Positions 22,397 through 36,304 of a DNA stretch of 64,000 nt are shown here, piece by piece. The DNA is from Dryas octopetala (taxonomy: Eukaryota; Streptophyta; Magnoliopsida; Rosales; Rosaceae). Position 1 is the stretch's first letter; the number at the start of each line of letters is the position of its first letter. The position numbers and the translations under genes were made by a program. The notes beneath the pieces were generated by a model. It did not search any database. It was not told where the DNA came from and was given only the letters and a program-made list of their open reading frames with translations. The stretch is taken from assembly GCA_963921425.1 (NCBI GenBank), contig OY992835.1, positions 25,991,322 through 26,055,321 of the forward strand, read 5' to 3'.

Positions 22397-25300
22397 TCAA
22401 AACAAATTAAGCATGGGATGTCGATGATGAGGTTGGTCATTCTCAAAATTCTCGAAATTCATGGCATTCTCATGGTTGTTGTTGTCGTCGTCGTTGGAAG
22501 AGGTGCTCTGCTGGACTTCCGGGTCAGCTGCGTCCTTGTCCTTATCCTTGGCCTGCTGCTCCACCATTGCTGCAATCTGAGCCACACAAAACAAGAAAAG
22601 CACTTCAAATATTTGTCGGCATAAATCCTTCTGTGAGTTCATTATCAACATAATTTCTAGCCAGTTGCTTTCTGCATGCATATGCAATATAATTTAAACA
22701 TCCATTACCTCCTTTTCCATACTTTCCTTCTCTTCTCCCAGCCGTTTTCCCTGTTCATTAATGACCACACCAAATACAACAAGTTAATTAGTAATCAATT
22801 TGTTAATTGCTTGCTGAATATTAATCTACATATATGCTGCCTGCTCACTCTACACAGTAATGCACTACCACACATGTGTTGGCTCTCAACTCTCAACTCA
22901 ACTAATGTATACATATATATCAGAAACATAAATTAAACAAGTAGTGAACCAAAACCCATAAAGAATCAGATATTGCAATTAATGGGCAAGAGAACCCCTT
23001 CAACGTCCACCAGAATGCCAACAAGACTCTACCATACCAAAAAACAGGTATGAATAAACTAATTACTAGTGAAGTAAACACATGAATACATATTAGATAG
23101 AAAAATGTCCCTACAATTTCACTGGACAGTAAACCCCCTTCAATCTCCACTTCGATTCACTAATACTCATGATTAGTATATAATCTTCTCCAGGAACAAT
23201 ATATTTAAGCATGATCTGATCGATCTGCTGGCATAATATTTGACCCTGCTAAGACAACACTCACTCCAAAGAAACCCCATTTTCTTTTCTTTTTTTGAAT
23301 ACTAGGTAGTTACCAAGTTAGCAGTTCACTCATTCCAAGTTTAATATGATGTTAGAAAAATGATGAGAGAGAGAGAGAGAAAAGATAGGCATACCTTCTC
23401 AACAAGAGCTTCTACAGTTTCCATCATTATCTGTGTCTGCATCATTTAATAATACTTTAGTGAGTATAACAGTAACACCACCAATCTACTTATCAGACTA
23501 CACTCCCAATACCATTCATAATAATTATAGCAGTACGTATCTCAAACTCTTACAATACAAAACAAAAGAATTCATGCCAGGTCTTGATTCTACAAGTCAT
23601 TGAGAATTAATATTCTATATACATATATGTGCTAAAGGAAGAAGATAGAGAGAAAAGGACCCATGGAGAACATATAGTCTGTAGATTTTAGGTTGTTACA
23701 GTTGAAGAGTAAAAAATAATCTTAGCTTGGACATTTAACCTTCTGTCATAAAATACTGGTGTTGTTACAGTTGAAATTACAATTTCAGGGATGAATTATA
23801 TAATGTTTAATCCAAACTTCACCAGAAGCATCAACAAATTACTGAATATCATCATGGAGGAGTCAGAAACAATAGAACTAACGCATAGGTACATGAATTA
23901 ATATATTGGCCCAGAGGATGAACCAACTTTAAAACTTAGAGGACAGCAACAGAGACAGAACAGAACAGAATAGACATTTGGGACTTTATTGACTATCAAT
24001 ATGATGTCATAGAAAAAGAAACTATTTAATTAAACAGAGTAAATACAGAACAAACCAGAAGAGAACAGAAGAGAACAGACATTCTTTTCTTAAATACAAC
24101 TACAGATTTGTGTGAAGAAAATGCGAGGTTATACTTTTTCCAATATAGGACAATACTCCACATTCTCACACGCCCCTGCACGTGCGGCATCACTTAAGCC
24201 AAACACCTGGACAATTAATACTGGGTGTTGTGGGGCATGTGTGGCCACTCGGCCTAACACACGTGGGTGAACATACTCTAATACCATGAAGAAATCTAGC
24301 CATACACCTCAAAACTAATTAGCAATAGGAGGAGTGGCTTAAGACCCTTATAAGCCACTATGTGAGGTTATACTTTTCCAATATAGAACAATACTCCACA
24401 TTCTCACATTGTGTACTAGTTAATGATAGTGGTCTGATGATAATTAAAGAGGTTGACTGGGAACAGAATAGGAGATAACAACCTTTCTTGATCTTGTTTG
24501 TCTTAATGCTGTATCAAGTTGCTTCTCAAGTGCTGTGAGCTCTGTCACATCCAGATTATCAAGGTTTTGTGCCTCAAGTTCACTGCAAACACACAACCAA
24601 ATGCCAATTATTATAATGAACATAAAGAAGAGTTTGTGCATGAACCGTACCTTTGAACCATTTTCAGTCGGTTAGCGTCTGTGCACAGACCACTCCAATC
24701 TGAATGATGCTTCTGAGTTTGACACAAAGTGTAAGAAGAGACTCAGAGAGGTGGTGATAAAGGACAAAACCTCTTCTTATCCAAACATTTTATACAGGCT
24801 AAAAATATGGTTGATGAGATTGCAATTATTTAGACACCAATATAAATAAAACCTTGGGTACTAACAGATACAAATTGATATGACTACTATTTGGATAACT
24901 GCACTTTCATTTTCTCATGCTCTAGATAAGAGAAGGTTGTCCTCTTAGCTTTGTCATCACCGTTTGTGTAGTGCCAACTTCCAAGATCCCTTTTTATCCT
25001 TTAACCTATGAAATGTGCAAAGTACGAAATCCAGCTTTGTGCTTCACAAGAAGTATGTTTTCTTCTTGGGAAAAGAATACAGGGTTACCAAGGAGAGGTA
25101 CCAGTGAAGATTATCACAGTACATAAATATACTAAAGCATCAGTGATGGTTATATTATTGAAAATATTGTCAAATTTATTTTACCTATGTATAAATAGGT
25201 TCAAAGTTGAAGACAAAAAGATATAAATTGGAAATGAGTTATACCATATAAGCTTGTCAATCAATCGAATTAACATCTATCCTTCCTGATATAGGTGTAA

Positions 25301-28300
25301 TTCTATGCAGCTCTTAGAGGTTGAAAGTTTCGACTTCAGAATTTCATGAAATTAGAGTTTTTGATATCATATCAAATAATTATTAGACTGTACGAGTTTA
25401 AGTTATTAGAGAATAATCAATAATGTATATTAAACTAACAGTTTGAATAAAAAGTATTAAACTATTAAAATGGACTAACAATGTATATTAAATTAACCAT
25501 TTGTATGACCGGCCCACAAAAAAAAAAAAACCATTTAAATGAAAAGTATTAAATTATCAGAGAATAACCAACAATGTATACTGAGCTAATCTGACCATTT
25601 TAATGAAAGTTTAATTCCTTTCCCTTACTAGGGAAGGGTTTGTTTGGTCCCAAGGTTTCAATAGGCAAGGAAGGGGATGGTTTTAACTTTTAAGTGAAGG
25701 CGAGGACTACCCTTGCATCCAATAAAAAAAGAAAGCAAAACAAAGAGCTAGAATATATTTTAAAAGTAAGAGATAATGACCATTATTGGTATTGTCAATT
25801 TTATAATCAAGCCTGTAAGCCTGTAATCAAGCCTTATAATGAAGCCTATAATGAAGCCGGTTAAGCTTATAATCAAGTCAATTTTATGTAGGGTCAAAAT
25901 GTTCCACCAACCTTCGCATCATTAACATTCTGGGGATCAGCAATTTCTTCGTCATTATGTACCTGATAACGCTCAAGAACTTTTCCTAAACTGAAGCACA
26001 AGAAAATTCGTAAGCACAAGTATTTTATATATTAAAATGAAAGATGTAAGCATCCATGATATACTTGCAAAGATTAGAAGCCACTTTGTGAATTTAATTT
26101 ATCTAAAACAGTAATCGAAAAGAAATAACATCAATCTCTAGTAACCAGCAAATAAGAAAAATGTACAATTTTACGCCTAAGAGCAAGTGACATCATAGGG
26201 TACTCCTTGCAGAAGTAAAGATACAGTACTGTATATATGAAGGGGTTCGCTGAAACCTATTTCTTTTGCAAGTGAAGAAACGCCATAGAGTAGACCACCC
26301 AAATAGAAAAAGAAGGTTGCTATAATGCAGTGTGTTAATTATGACACATGCTATAATGCTATGCATTTTTCTTCATGAGGAAGAGAAAACAAAAAGGTAT
26401 TTAATTTCTCTCTACTGAGCAAAAGCGAAAACAGCTATGAAATATTGTAGTTATTGACTTGGTAGCTCAATCTTTGTCCTCAACTCATATTCAAAGCAAT
26501 GTTGACTGTTAAGCTAAAGTTTAAACTGGAAATTTAAAATTGTAATCAGAAAACTTATGCTATTATAATTACCCCAAAATCTACTCCTTACTCAAGTTGA
26601 CATTTCATTGATTCATTCCAACAATATCAACCATTGATCCACTGAATGAGTATATATAGTTTTATTAGATACTTAGACAATCCAATGTTGGATTTTAGCT
26701 CAACATTCTCTCTCACATGGTACTCTTTATTTCAGGTGATTCTATACGTGGACAAATACATCTTTTTTTCAATACCATCATTTTAAGTGGTTCTACATCT
26801 CAACAAATAATTCTTCTTTTGAGTGACCAACAGTTTTAATGTGTGGTCTCTATTAACACTTGATGACTATGACGTGATTGTTAAGCTTAGTGAGAATATG
26901 TGAGAAAGAATTCATTCATTCTATAGTCTTACACAATGAAAACGATCAGAGGGTTTTACCCTTTTTTGCACTCTAATAACAGGCGTAACTAATCAAGATA
27001 ATAAGGCCTAACTAATTCAGGTTAAGCTAAACTAACAGCTATATACTGTGCTAACCAAGCTAAGCACGTGGACTACTTAATAGGCACATGACTGCATCCT
27101 TATACACCAACCGTGATATTAAATAGAGTAGTAGACATCCTAAATGGCCTTATTTTATTAAAGCACTCATATATCACACTATCACACATAGCGTCAAAGT
27201 GGTGAGTGACTCATGGTGTTGTTTACTTCAAAACGCCATATTATGGGCCAATGCAGACATTGAAACGTCCTTTTGCAAACTTGTCAGAAATTGTTTTTTT
27301 TTTTTTTTTTTTTTCAAATTTTTGCGCTTCTAAGCTACTACATAAATTGGTCTGCCAATTGTTCTACATCTAATAATACACTTAGCCTAATAAATGTAAG
27401 TTTAGTGTTCAACATGTGCAATGACATCTCTCATGTACATCACAAACATATTTACGAGATTGTCATAACATGATTCCTTATGGTGTTCTATCATCACAAG
27501 TATGAGTTGCATTCTAACGGGTGGGACTCAAGCTGCGAAAGGAGGTGCTTTTCCGATACTTATAAAATTTCATCTCTCAGGTTATCCCTATTTCACTTCT
27601 CAGTCAATATTTGTGATGGGCGATTGAATGGAATAAAATTCCTATTTGGAAAGATAACAATCATTGTTTCTTGACCTTTAATTATAAAAAATAACTTCAA
27701 GTATAAGTGGTATCACAAGGTGGTATCACAAGAGAGAGAGAAAAAGAGAAAGAGGGAAGAGAGGGGGATGGGGATGGCAGGGTGCAAGTAAGTTCTTCTC
27801 TTAATTATAAACATTTTATATTTGAATCATAATGTGGTTGATTCCTCATCTATATCATGCTTCTATTTCCTATTAATTATTATTGATGTGATGCCGTCTT
27901 TCAGAAGGTGGGAAGAATGACCTCATTAATATCATGCTTCTATTTCCTATTAATTATTAATTAAAAGAGTTAAGGGAGTTAAAAAATTATATTAAGAGAT
28001 GACATTAAGCAATGTTAGATAAAGCAATAATAGATAAAAATCAATGTTAGATGACATTAAGGAATGTTAGATAAGAGATGACATTAATTATATTTAAGTT
28101 TGAAATTTTGAATTCTTTGTTTTTAGATAAAAATCAGAAAAAAAAAAAACAAGAAATATCTAGTATTTTCAAAAATGATGTAGGACAGACACAACCAATC
28201 CTTTCAAAAGCTATAGCTATTAGAAGAGACACAACCTATTCCTATATATCACCCAGGACCAGACTCGAAAGCGTACTCTCCAAGACTACCCGTTCGGGCT

Positions 28301-31300
28301 TACGTCCTTATGGACTGTCATAGAGACCTGGAACCATATAGGCCCACCCGCGGGCCCAAGTGATGCTCCTGCATCATTCTCCTACTCTTAGGGAAAATCC
28401 CCTCTTCATACCAACTGATGTAGGACAAGCGCAACCAATCCTTCCAAATGCCATAGTTGTTAGAAGAGGCACAACCTATTCTTAGGAATCACTCAGGACC
28501 AGACTTGAGAGCACACTCTCCAGGACTACCCGTTTGGGCTTCCACTCTTATGGACTGGCCTAGGTCTCCACGGGACCTAGAACCATATAAGCCCACCCTT
28601 GGACCCGAGTGATGCTCCCGCATCATTCTCCCACTCTCAGGGAAAATCCCCCTCTTCAAGGCGCATCCAAGGGAACTTGAACATGAGACCTCCTGCTCTA
28701 ATACCAACTAATGTAGGACAAGCACAACTAATCCTTTCAAAAGCCTTAGCTGTTAAAAGATACACAACTTATTCCTATAAATCGACCAGACTCGGGAGTG
28801 CATTCTCCAAGACTACCCGTTCAGGCTTTTGCCCTTACGGACTGGCTCAGGTCTCCACGGAACCTGAAACCATATTGGCCTACCCTCGAGCCCGAGCGAT
28901 GCTTCCATATCAAAAAAGCAATATTTATGGAGATGAGTGTGTTTGTAAGAGAGTGAGAGACTTCTAACATGTTAAAAAGGAATGTGGTCTTGAGGGGGAT
29001 GTTGAGATCCACGGGACAAAGGAATCAAAAGTCAAAATTAGCTTATTTCAAGAGTTGCGAAGAGGACTCATAAAAAAAATATTGGAAAAGAGAGATGAGT
29101 TTGTTGACAGTGTTTCATCGCTTCTTCCTTACTTTTTTTTATCAATTCTTTCATTAACTGCTCTTGTTGTACTCTTGTTGGAGGATGTCTTCACATGAAG
29201 TTAAAAATTAATCGTCCTGTCAGTCTTTTCAAACTTTATGCAATTTTATGAAAACGCCTGTTAACACAGAAGGCCTTGTTCTAATAAAACAGAGTCTACA
29301 CATGTACAACATATTTATTGTCTAGAATTAGATTGGCTGAAGGTTAACTCACTAAAGTTAAGCGATATTAAGGTAGGAAATAAAGGTTAACTTTTAATTT
29401 TTGTCCAATTTGAAAAAATAATATGGATTAATCATGAGAAAAATTTACCCCTTTCAATCACCATAAAATGATGGGACATTAATCTTTTATAACTAATCCA
29501 ACTTCTTCCATTAATTGGACAAAATTTATTAGTTAATCTACATTTTCTTCTCCAAATATCTTAAATCTGGTGAGTTAACTTATTCATCTAATCTAGAGGA
29601 CAAAGAAAGTCATTAGGTTCATAATACAGAGCCTAGATTCTCTCTCTTTCTCGACAAACTCTATCTTTACTTTATCTTACATCATCTATTTGCACATGTT
29701 CTGTGTTTTTTTTTTTTTTTTTGACCAATTGTGCACATGTTCTGTGTTAAGTGTAAGGGTTTTGTGTTTAACTCAGGTTGAGTGGTGGTGCTCTTAATCC
29801 TTAAAGATAAGAGCCTCATTTTGACCTCTGTTTTAAATAGAGAATTAAGTTTCACATCACATAAGTAACTATCTAACATTGAGAATGTAAAAGATGATAT
29901 GTTTGTAAGCTAAGGTCTTTTAAGATAAAACCTCACACCTAACTCTATTAGGTGGTTACGTTGGGGTACGAGATAGGAGTTGGACTGTATGAGTTCCTAA
30001 TATGTGGTATCAAAGTCGGTGGTTTAACTAGACAAAACATAGAATACAACGATTGTAGAATTGGAAGAATCTTGTATGGTTTGCAAAGAAGTATAACACG
30101 ATGTGAGACTTCCAAGTGCTACAGAAACTAAAAGTGTGGGAGTTGTAAGCATTCCTCTAGATGGCATATCTCGAGATACTAATAGCAACATATGAGGTAT
30201 CATAGTCCCTAAAAAATGGTATCAGAGTCGGTAGTTCAATTAGACGAAGTATGACATAGCAGAATTGGAAGTCAAAATCATCTTTTATTGTTAGTCCAAA
30301 ATAGTTAACAAGTCTGAGCAACCTAATTAGTAATTAAAGACTTAAATCATGAAAAAAGAAAAACACACATTTATTGTTATGGATTCCATTTTCTTTTTAA
30401 TTAGACCTTATTTCCAAATATTAAAAGAACTATAACACTTATAATCCTTGAAATTTAAAGAAAGGTGTAAATGCCACTCCATATAAGAGGTCGTTCTCCT
30501 TACTTGAATCCGCGACTACAAGGTCATTTGTGCAGGTGGCACACGAAATAATTTTCTAATATTTAGAATCAATCCCTTTTTTTTTTTTTTAAAGATATCA
30601 CGAGTTGCTTTTGAATTTTGATACCTTGTCAATTAAAAAGAAAAATGTTGCACTGGCGGTATAAAATTCAAACCATTTCGTAGTTGTTTATATCATATTT
30701 GATCGAGCGTGTCATACACACAACAAGACGACTTAAACGCATGTGAAACGACTGTTGCTCAACACTTAAGAACTAAACCAATGATTAAGGATGATTTTAC
30801 ATCCTAAAGTAATCAATCAAACTATAAATCTTTAACCTCCTAAACTATACTATACTTCCCACTTATAAATCCTAATTATAACCTTTAATAAACCTTATAA
30901 TAAAATAGTTAAAAACTAAAATTGTAACTATTTATAGAGAGTGAAAAATAAAAGAAAAAATGGCCGAGACAAAGAATTAAAGACTATTTGACTTCCATTT
31001 AGTCCATTTAGGATTTCTAATAAATTTTTATATAGAAAAGTCACTTACGCGTACAAAAGCACAAGTAAATATATTTTTTAAAAATTATTTATTTGTTTTG
31101 TTTTACTATTTTAACTCTTTAAATAATTTTATTTTGTAAAACAATTTTTTAGTAAAAGGTATTTTAAGATGTTCAAAAATTTTAACGATAAGATACCAGT
31201 TTATACTGTATTAGAGATAATAAAACCCAGATCATTCATCTTTTTTGTTCGATGCCATATTCTCCTGAGCTTAATTAAGTTGAACAGCATCAACTTAGTT

Positions 31301-32263
31301 TTCAGAGAATATTGACTACCAAAAAAAAAGAAATAAAAAAGAAGCATCACCTACATTCCTACCTAGCTACGTCCTACTGTCAGAACACTAGTACTGTGTA
31401 TAGTGATTGAGATGGCATGCAACATTAAACAAGTTAAAGTTTCTGCTTGGCATGCTTGCCAACCCAAGAAAGAAAAAAGTAATCATGACCAAGAAAGTAA
31501 AGCAAATTAGAGAAGGTTAATTATTATTTTGATGATGATGATCACCTGGGGTATGTATATTTAGCTACCTAATCAACGGTCGACGATGAATGATGCAATG
31601 GGGCTCCAATATTATTCTACACACCATAGTATTGTGATATTTATGGAAACATAACAAGGTTATCTGTAAGGGCTATATATGGTAAAAAGATAAAAAGGTA
31701 ATAAATTAATGAATAAAATAGTAAAGCGCATACGGAGTAGAGTGGAGTCGGTCGAGAAATGCGAAGGATATATAAAGATGTAAAATTTAAAAAATGGAAG
31801 TAAATTAATTATGATCGACGGTGGAAAATACATAGAGATAGTGAGATAGATACATATATACACTATAACTTAGCTCGAATGTTTGATATATTTACAACAT
31901 GGTCCTACTGTAGTTGCAGATACAGAGGAAAATTAAGATAGGTTGAAAGAAAAGGCCAGCACGCTATAGTGACTCAGCTGCTAGCTACCCAGAGCGAGCC
32001 AAGATATTTATGGATCGATCGAAAAGCATAGTAAGCGAGTAAATTAGTAAGGCGGTGCGAAACTTGAAAAGGGCGTACCTCTCGCCGCTACAGAACTCGT
32101 ACAGCTTTCCCTTGGCGGAGAAAATGATCAGTCCCACCTCCACGCCGCAGAGAACGGAGAGCTCGCGAGCCTTCTTGATCAGCCCACTCCTCCGCTTCGA
32201 GAACGTCACCTGCCGCCTGATCTTGTCGTCGATTCGCTTCAGTTGCACCTTCCCTCTCCCCAT
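22397..32263 (-). CDS. MIKC-type MADS-box transcription factor, FLC-type
   Basis: Seven minus-strand exons: 32263-32079 (185 bp, the canonical MADS exon), 25990-25912 (79), 24712-24651 (62), 24582-24483 (100), 23436-23395 (42), 22750-22709 (42), 22576-22397 (180). All have GT-AG borders and phases agree, giving 229 aa. The MADS domain runs from [20 protein letters not shown] to LYEFCSGE. The I region is [20 protein letters not shown]. The K domain includes [38 protein letters not shown] and [14 protein letters not shown]. The tail is acidic and ends HRHPMLNLF. Exon sizes and the K-domain pattern point to the FLC/MAF clade of flowering repressors; clade placement is by eye only. At residue 40 the usually conserved Asp (SVLCD) is Gly. 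Intron 1 is 6.1 kb and repeat-laden, as is common in this clade. Confidence 0.85.
24113..24408 (-). mobile_element. TRIM retroelement in intron 4 of the MADS gene
   Basis: A complete miniature LTR element of 296 bp on the minus strand. The 5' LTR is 24408-24287 (122 bp), starting TGTGAGAATGTGGAG and ending TTTCTTCA. It is followed at once by TGGTATTAGAG, a primer site complementary to initiator tRNA-Met. The 3' LTR at the left end repeats the first 50 bp and the last 9 bp but lacks about 70 bp between. A perfect 5-bp repeat TTGTG flanks the element (24108-24112 and 24409-24413). No coding capacity, as is normal for TRIMs. Confidence 0.85.
27871..28610. repeat. Duplicated block, copy A (MADS intron 1)
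   Basis: This 740-bp stretch reappears in the same orientation at 39427-40171 with few differences. It joins about 305 bp of non-TRIM sequence (from TATTAATTATTATTGATGTG) to the first one and a half LTR units of the TRIM array. Because the shared region crosses the TRIM border, the two copies cannot be two independent TRIM insertions. Confidence 0.85.
28176..28912 (-). mobile_element. Three-LTR TRIM array in MADS intron 1
   Basis: Three LTR copies of about 205 bp lie in a row: 28176-28376, 28416-28625 and 28709-28912. On the minus strand each begins TGATG(C) and ends TACATCA or a variant. Between LTRs 2 and 3 is an internal domain with TTGGTATTAGAGCAGGAGG, a tRNA-Met primer site, and a purine tract GAGAGTGGGAG. 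The domain between LTRs 1 and 2 has lost about 45 bp. AAAAA flanks both ends (28171-28175, 28913-28917), compatible with a 5-bp target duplication but of low complexity. The LTR-internal-LTR-internal-LTR form suggests unequal recombination. No coding capacity. Confidence 0.8.
28918..32078. other. Proximal intron 1 of the MADS gene
   Basis: AT-rich intronic DNA. Near 30003 and 30215 are TGGTATCAAAGTCGG and TGGTATCAGAGTCGG, tRNA-Met primer-site-like words from decayed LTR elements. GCACATGTTCTGTGTT is repeated on both sides of a T-run at 29693-29747. No exon-like ORF between MADS exons 1 and 2. Confidence 0.55.
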
Positions 32264-33386
<1,123 letters not shown>

Positions 33387-34147
33387 TAAGGCCTTCCACA
33401 GTGGTGAGCTTGAGAGTGAGAGTGAGAGTGCCCTGAAACTCTAATTTTGCTACAATGGGCCGGAATAATGAGAGTGAGGGTGAGTGAGGGTTAGAGTTGA
33501 GGGTGAGGAGAGGATTTGGTTGAGAGTGAGAGTGTGTGAGTTTTTTATCACAGTGGGTCCCACCGAAATCGAAAAGACGAAAAAGGGCAGAGAGAAGAAT
33601 TAAAACCCTTCAGCACAGTCCGGAATTTTCGTTATTGGCAGGGGTATTTTTGTACTTGCGGAGGGAGAGAAAACAGTGGCCGACAAGCACTGTTCACCCA
33701 ATAAAGCACCGGAATGGAAAAGACGAAAAAGGGCTTTTGACAAATTCAAAAAGCTGAGACACGGTCCGGAATTTTAATTATTGGCAGGGGCATATTAGTA
33801 CTTCGGAGGGAGGGATTCAAGTGGCCGACACGCCACTGTTCATCGCAGGTGCTGCCTCCCACTCGCCCACACGCGCGCTTGCTTCACACCGTTGGCCCAG
33901 ATCACTTGCCCGTTGCAGATCAACGATCCTCTTTTTAAGCCCGGTTTCAATTAAAAAAAAAAAAAAAAAAAGAAGGCTGCAACACGTGGCAGCGTCTGGA
34001 GGCTCAGATGAGTGTATCCGTTGGAGATCAACGGCTAGAATTAATTGACCGTTATAATGCAATTAAAAATACCAAAAAAATACCAAAAAAATTCAAAAAA
34101 ATATTTAAAAATTCTGAAAAATTTATAACGGCTATTTCATCATTTTT

Positions 34148-34158
34148 CCTATAAATTG
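34148..34158 (+). promoter_or_regulatory. TATA box of the Harbinger gene
   Basis: CCTATAAATTG lies about 110 bp upstream of the ATG at 34264, the only good TATA-like element in the left part of the transposon. Confidence 0.5.
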
Positions 34159-34263
34159 AGCATTCACACTTCATTTTTTCACACATCTATCTATCCAATT
34201 CATTCATTTTATCAATCTATTCAAATCACCTCACTTTTCCTAGAAAATTCTTTTTTTCCAATC

Positions 34264-36276
34264 ATGGAAAATGCAAGGAAAAAGAATTGGTCCATTGAAG
34301 AAGAGGTAGCGCTTGTTGAAGCTTGGATGGAAAATTCGGAAGATTGTGAAATCGGATCCAATCAAAGAAACATGGAATTTTGGAATAAAGTGTACGATCA
34401 ATTTATTCGGAAATGTCCTCTCGCCGTGAGGAATGGGCGACAAATTGGGGCGGTCATGGCTCACTTCAAGAAAATAGGGCAAGCCACCTCGAAATATCAT
34501 AAATGTATCTTGGCGGCCGAACGATCATGCACTAGCGGGCAAAATCAAATTGATACGGTGAGTTTTGCTAATTAAACTCAAAAATTTTTGTTAATTAAAT
34601 TCACATATTTATGTTTGATTAATATGTGTGTACTCTATTTTAAATTGTGTATACTTTATTTTTGCTAGTTAAACTCAAATATTTTTATTAATTAAATTCA
34701 CATATTTATGTTTGATTAATATGTGTGTACTTTATTTTAAATTGTGTATACTTTATTTGTGCTAGTTAAACTCAAATATTTTTGTTAATTAAATTCACAT
34801 ATTTATGTTTGATCAATATGTGTGTACTATATTTGAGATTGTGTATACTTTATTTATGCTAGTTAAACTCAAATATTTTTGTTAATTAAATTCACATATT
34901 TATGTTTGATCAATATGTGTGTACTATATTTGAGATTGTGTATACTTTATTTTTGCTAGTTAAACTCAAATATTTGTGATAATTAAATTCAAATATTTGA
35001 GTACCATTTATAATTCATTAATTTGTTTTCATATTACTAGGTGACCTTTGCCAACGCACGATACCAAGCAATAAACCAGAAAAACTGTCCTTTTGCTTGG
35101 CACCATTGTTTTGCTAAGATGCAACACTTTGTGAAGTGGCAACATGCACAAACCGACACCCCCACTGATGCCGATACCGAAGCTGAAGCGGTTCAATTGA
35201 GCGCGGATGAGGATGCCCCGGCCTTTCAACCACTTAGCGGTAGTCGCCCGAGGCCACCTGGTAGAAACAACTCCAAGAGGGCCAAACAAGTTGATACTAA
35301 TGAGCCCTCCGCTGGGTACTCGGCTGATGCCCCAGACGAGGGCTTCCAAATTGCCCAAACCACAGTGCTTGAGTCATTCAAAAAGTTCATAAGAGTTATT
35401 CCGGAGGTGTACGGAGCGGAATACCTCCGCACACCAACAGTGGCTGATCTCCAACGGCTATTGCGTAAGGCTAAAAAAAGAGGATTCCCAGGTATGCTAG
35501 GGAGTCTGGATTGCATGCATTGGGAATGGAAAAATTGCCCAGTAGGACAACAAGGGGCATATCAAGGCCATTATCATACCCCAACTGTGATATTAGAGGC
35601 CGTTGCCGGGTACGACACGTGGATTTGGCATGCCAATTTTGGTTTTCCAGGGAGCAACAATGACATCAACGTATTGGATGGCTCACACCTTTTTGATGAT
35701 GAGGAGCAGATGCGAAACCATCAGATCAAGTATAAGGTTAATGGCAATGACTACACAATGGGGTATTATCTAGTGGATCGGATCTATCCCAAATGGGCCA
35801 CGCTTATACAAACAATAACGAATCCGGTAGGAGAGGCAAGTCAGCTATTTGCAAGATATCAAGAGTCCTACCGCAAAGATGTCGAGAGGGCGTTCGGGAT
35901 TCTGAGGGCTAGATGGGAGATTCTAAAAAAGCCCGCCAGAGGATGGAATGTCAATGATCTGGGCTATATTATGAAGACATGCATAATTTTGCACAACATG
36001 ATCATTGAGGACGAGCGTCCAGAGAACGAGGACGATGAATCGGACGATGACATTGACCACGTTCAGGAAAGAATCTCCCGGGCTGTGGCACGGTATGACA
36101 CTGAACCATATGATGGAGGCCAAAGTTATCAGCCAATTCTTTTAGAGCAACGGCTTTCTCGGGTTAGGTTGATACGGTCAACAACACTCCACCGGCAACT
36201 GAAGAATGATTTGGTCCAGCACCTTTGGACGCGAGAAGGAAGTCGTGGCCAAGCACGAGGCCGACGCCGGCGATGA
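34264..36276 (+). CDS. PIF/Harbinger transposase with N-terminal SANT/Myb-like domain
   Basis: Two exons, 34264-34557 and 35041-36276, separated by a clean intron (ACG|GTGAGT...ACTAG|GTGACC), encode 509 aa. Residues 1-98 are a SANT-like domain (KKNWSIEEEVALVEAWMENS, NMEFWNKVYDQFIRKCP) of the kind found in the separate ORF1 protein of Harbinger elements; exon 2 first completes that ORF1-type protein (NARYQAINQKNCPFAWHHCF). After a Pro/Asp-rich linker the sequence switches at about residue 200 to the transposase (LESFKKFIRVIPEVYGAEYL). Acidic residues are D255 (GSLDCMHW), D306 (PGSNNDINVLD), D344 (YYLVDRIYPKW) and E380 (KDVERAFG); D344 to E380 is a DD35E spacing. The usual N-terminal part of the transposase is missing, so this looks like an in-frame ORF1-transposase fusion. 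Stop at 36274-36276; no interruption. Confidence 0.88.
34562..35015. repeat. Tandem 97-bp repeat filling the intron of the Harbinger gene
   Basis: Nearly five copies of a 97-bp AT-rich unit containing GTTAAACTCAAATATTTTTG and CACATATTTATGTTTGAT. Successive starts are near 34575, 34671, 34768, 34865 and 34963. Later copies are nearly identical, indicating recent expansion. Confidence 0.85.
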
Positions 36277-36304
36277 ACGCCGAAATGTTGAAGATGTCTC
36301 CAAT

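Noticed and set aside
34562..35015. Regular repeats suggestive of a CRISPR-like array
   Set aside because: Contiguous tandem repeats without unique spacers, inside a plant transposon intron.
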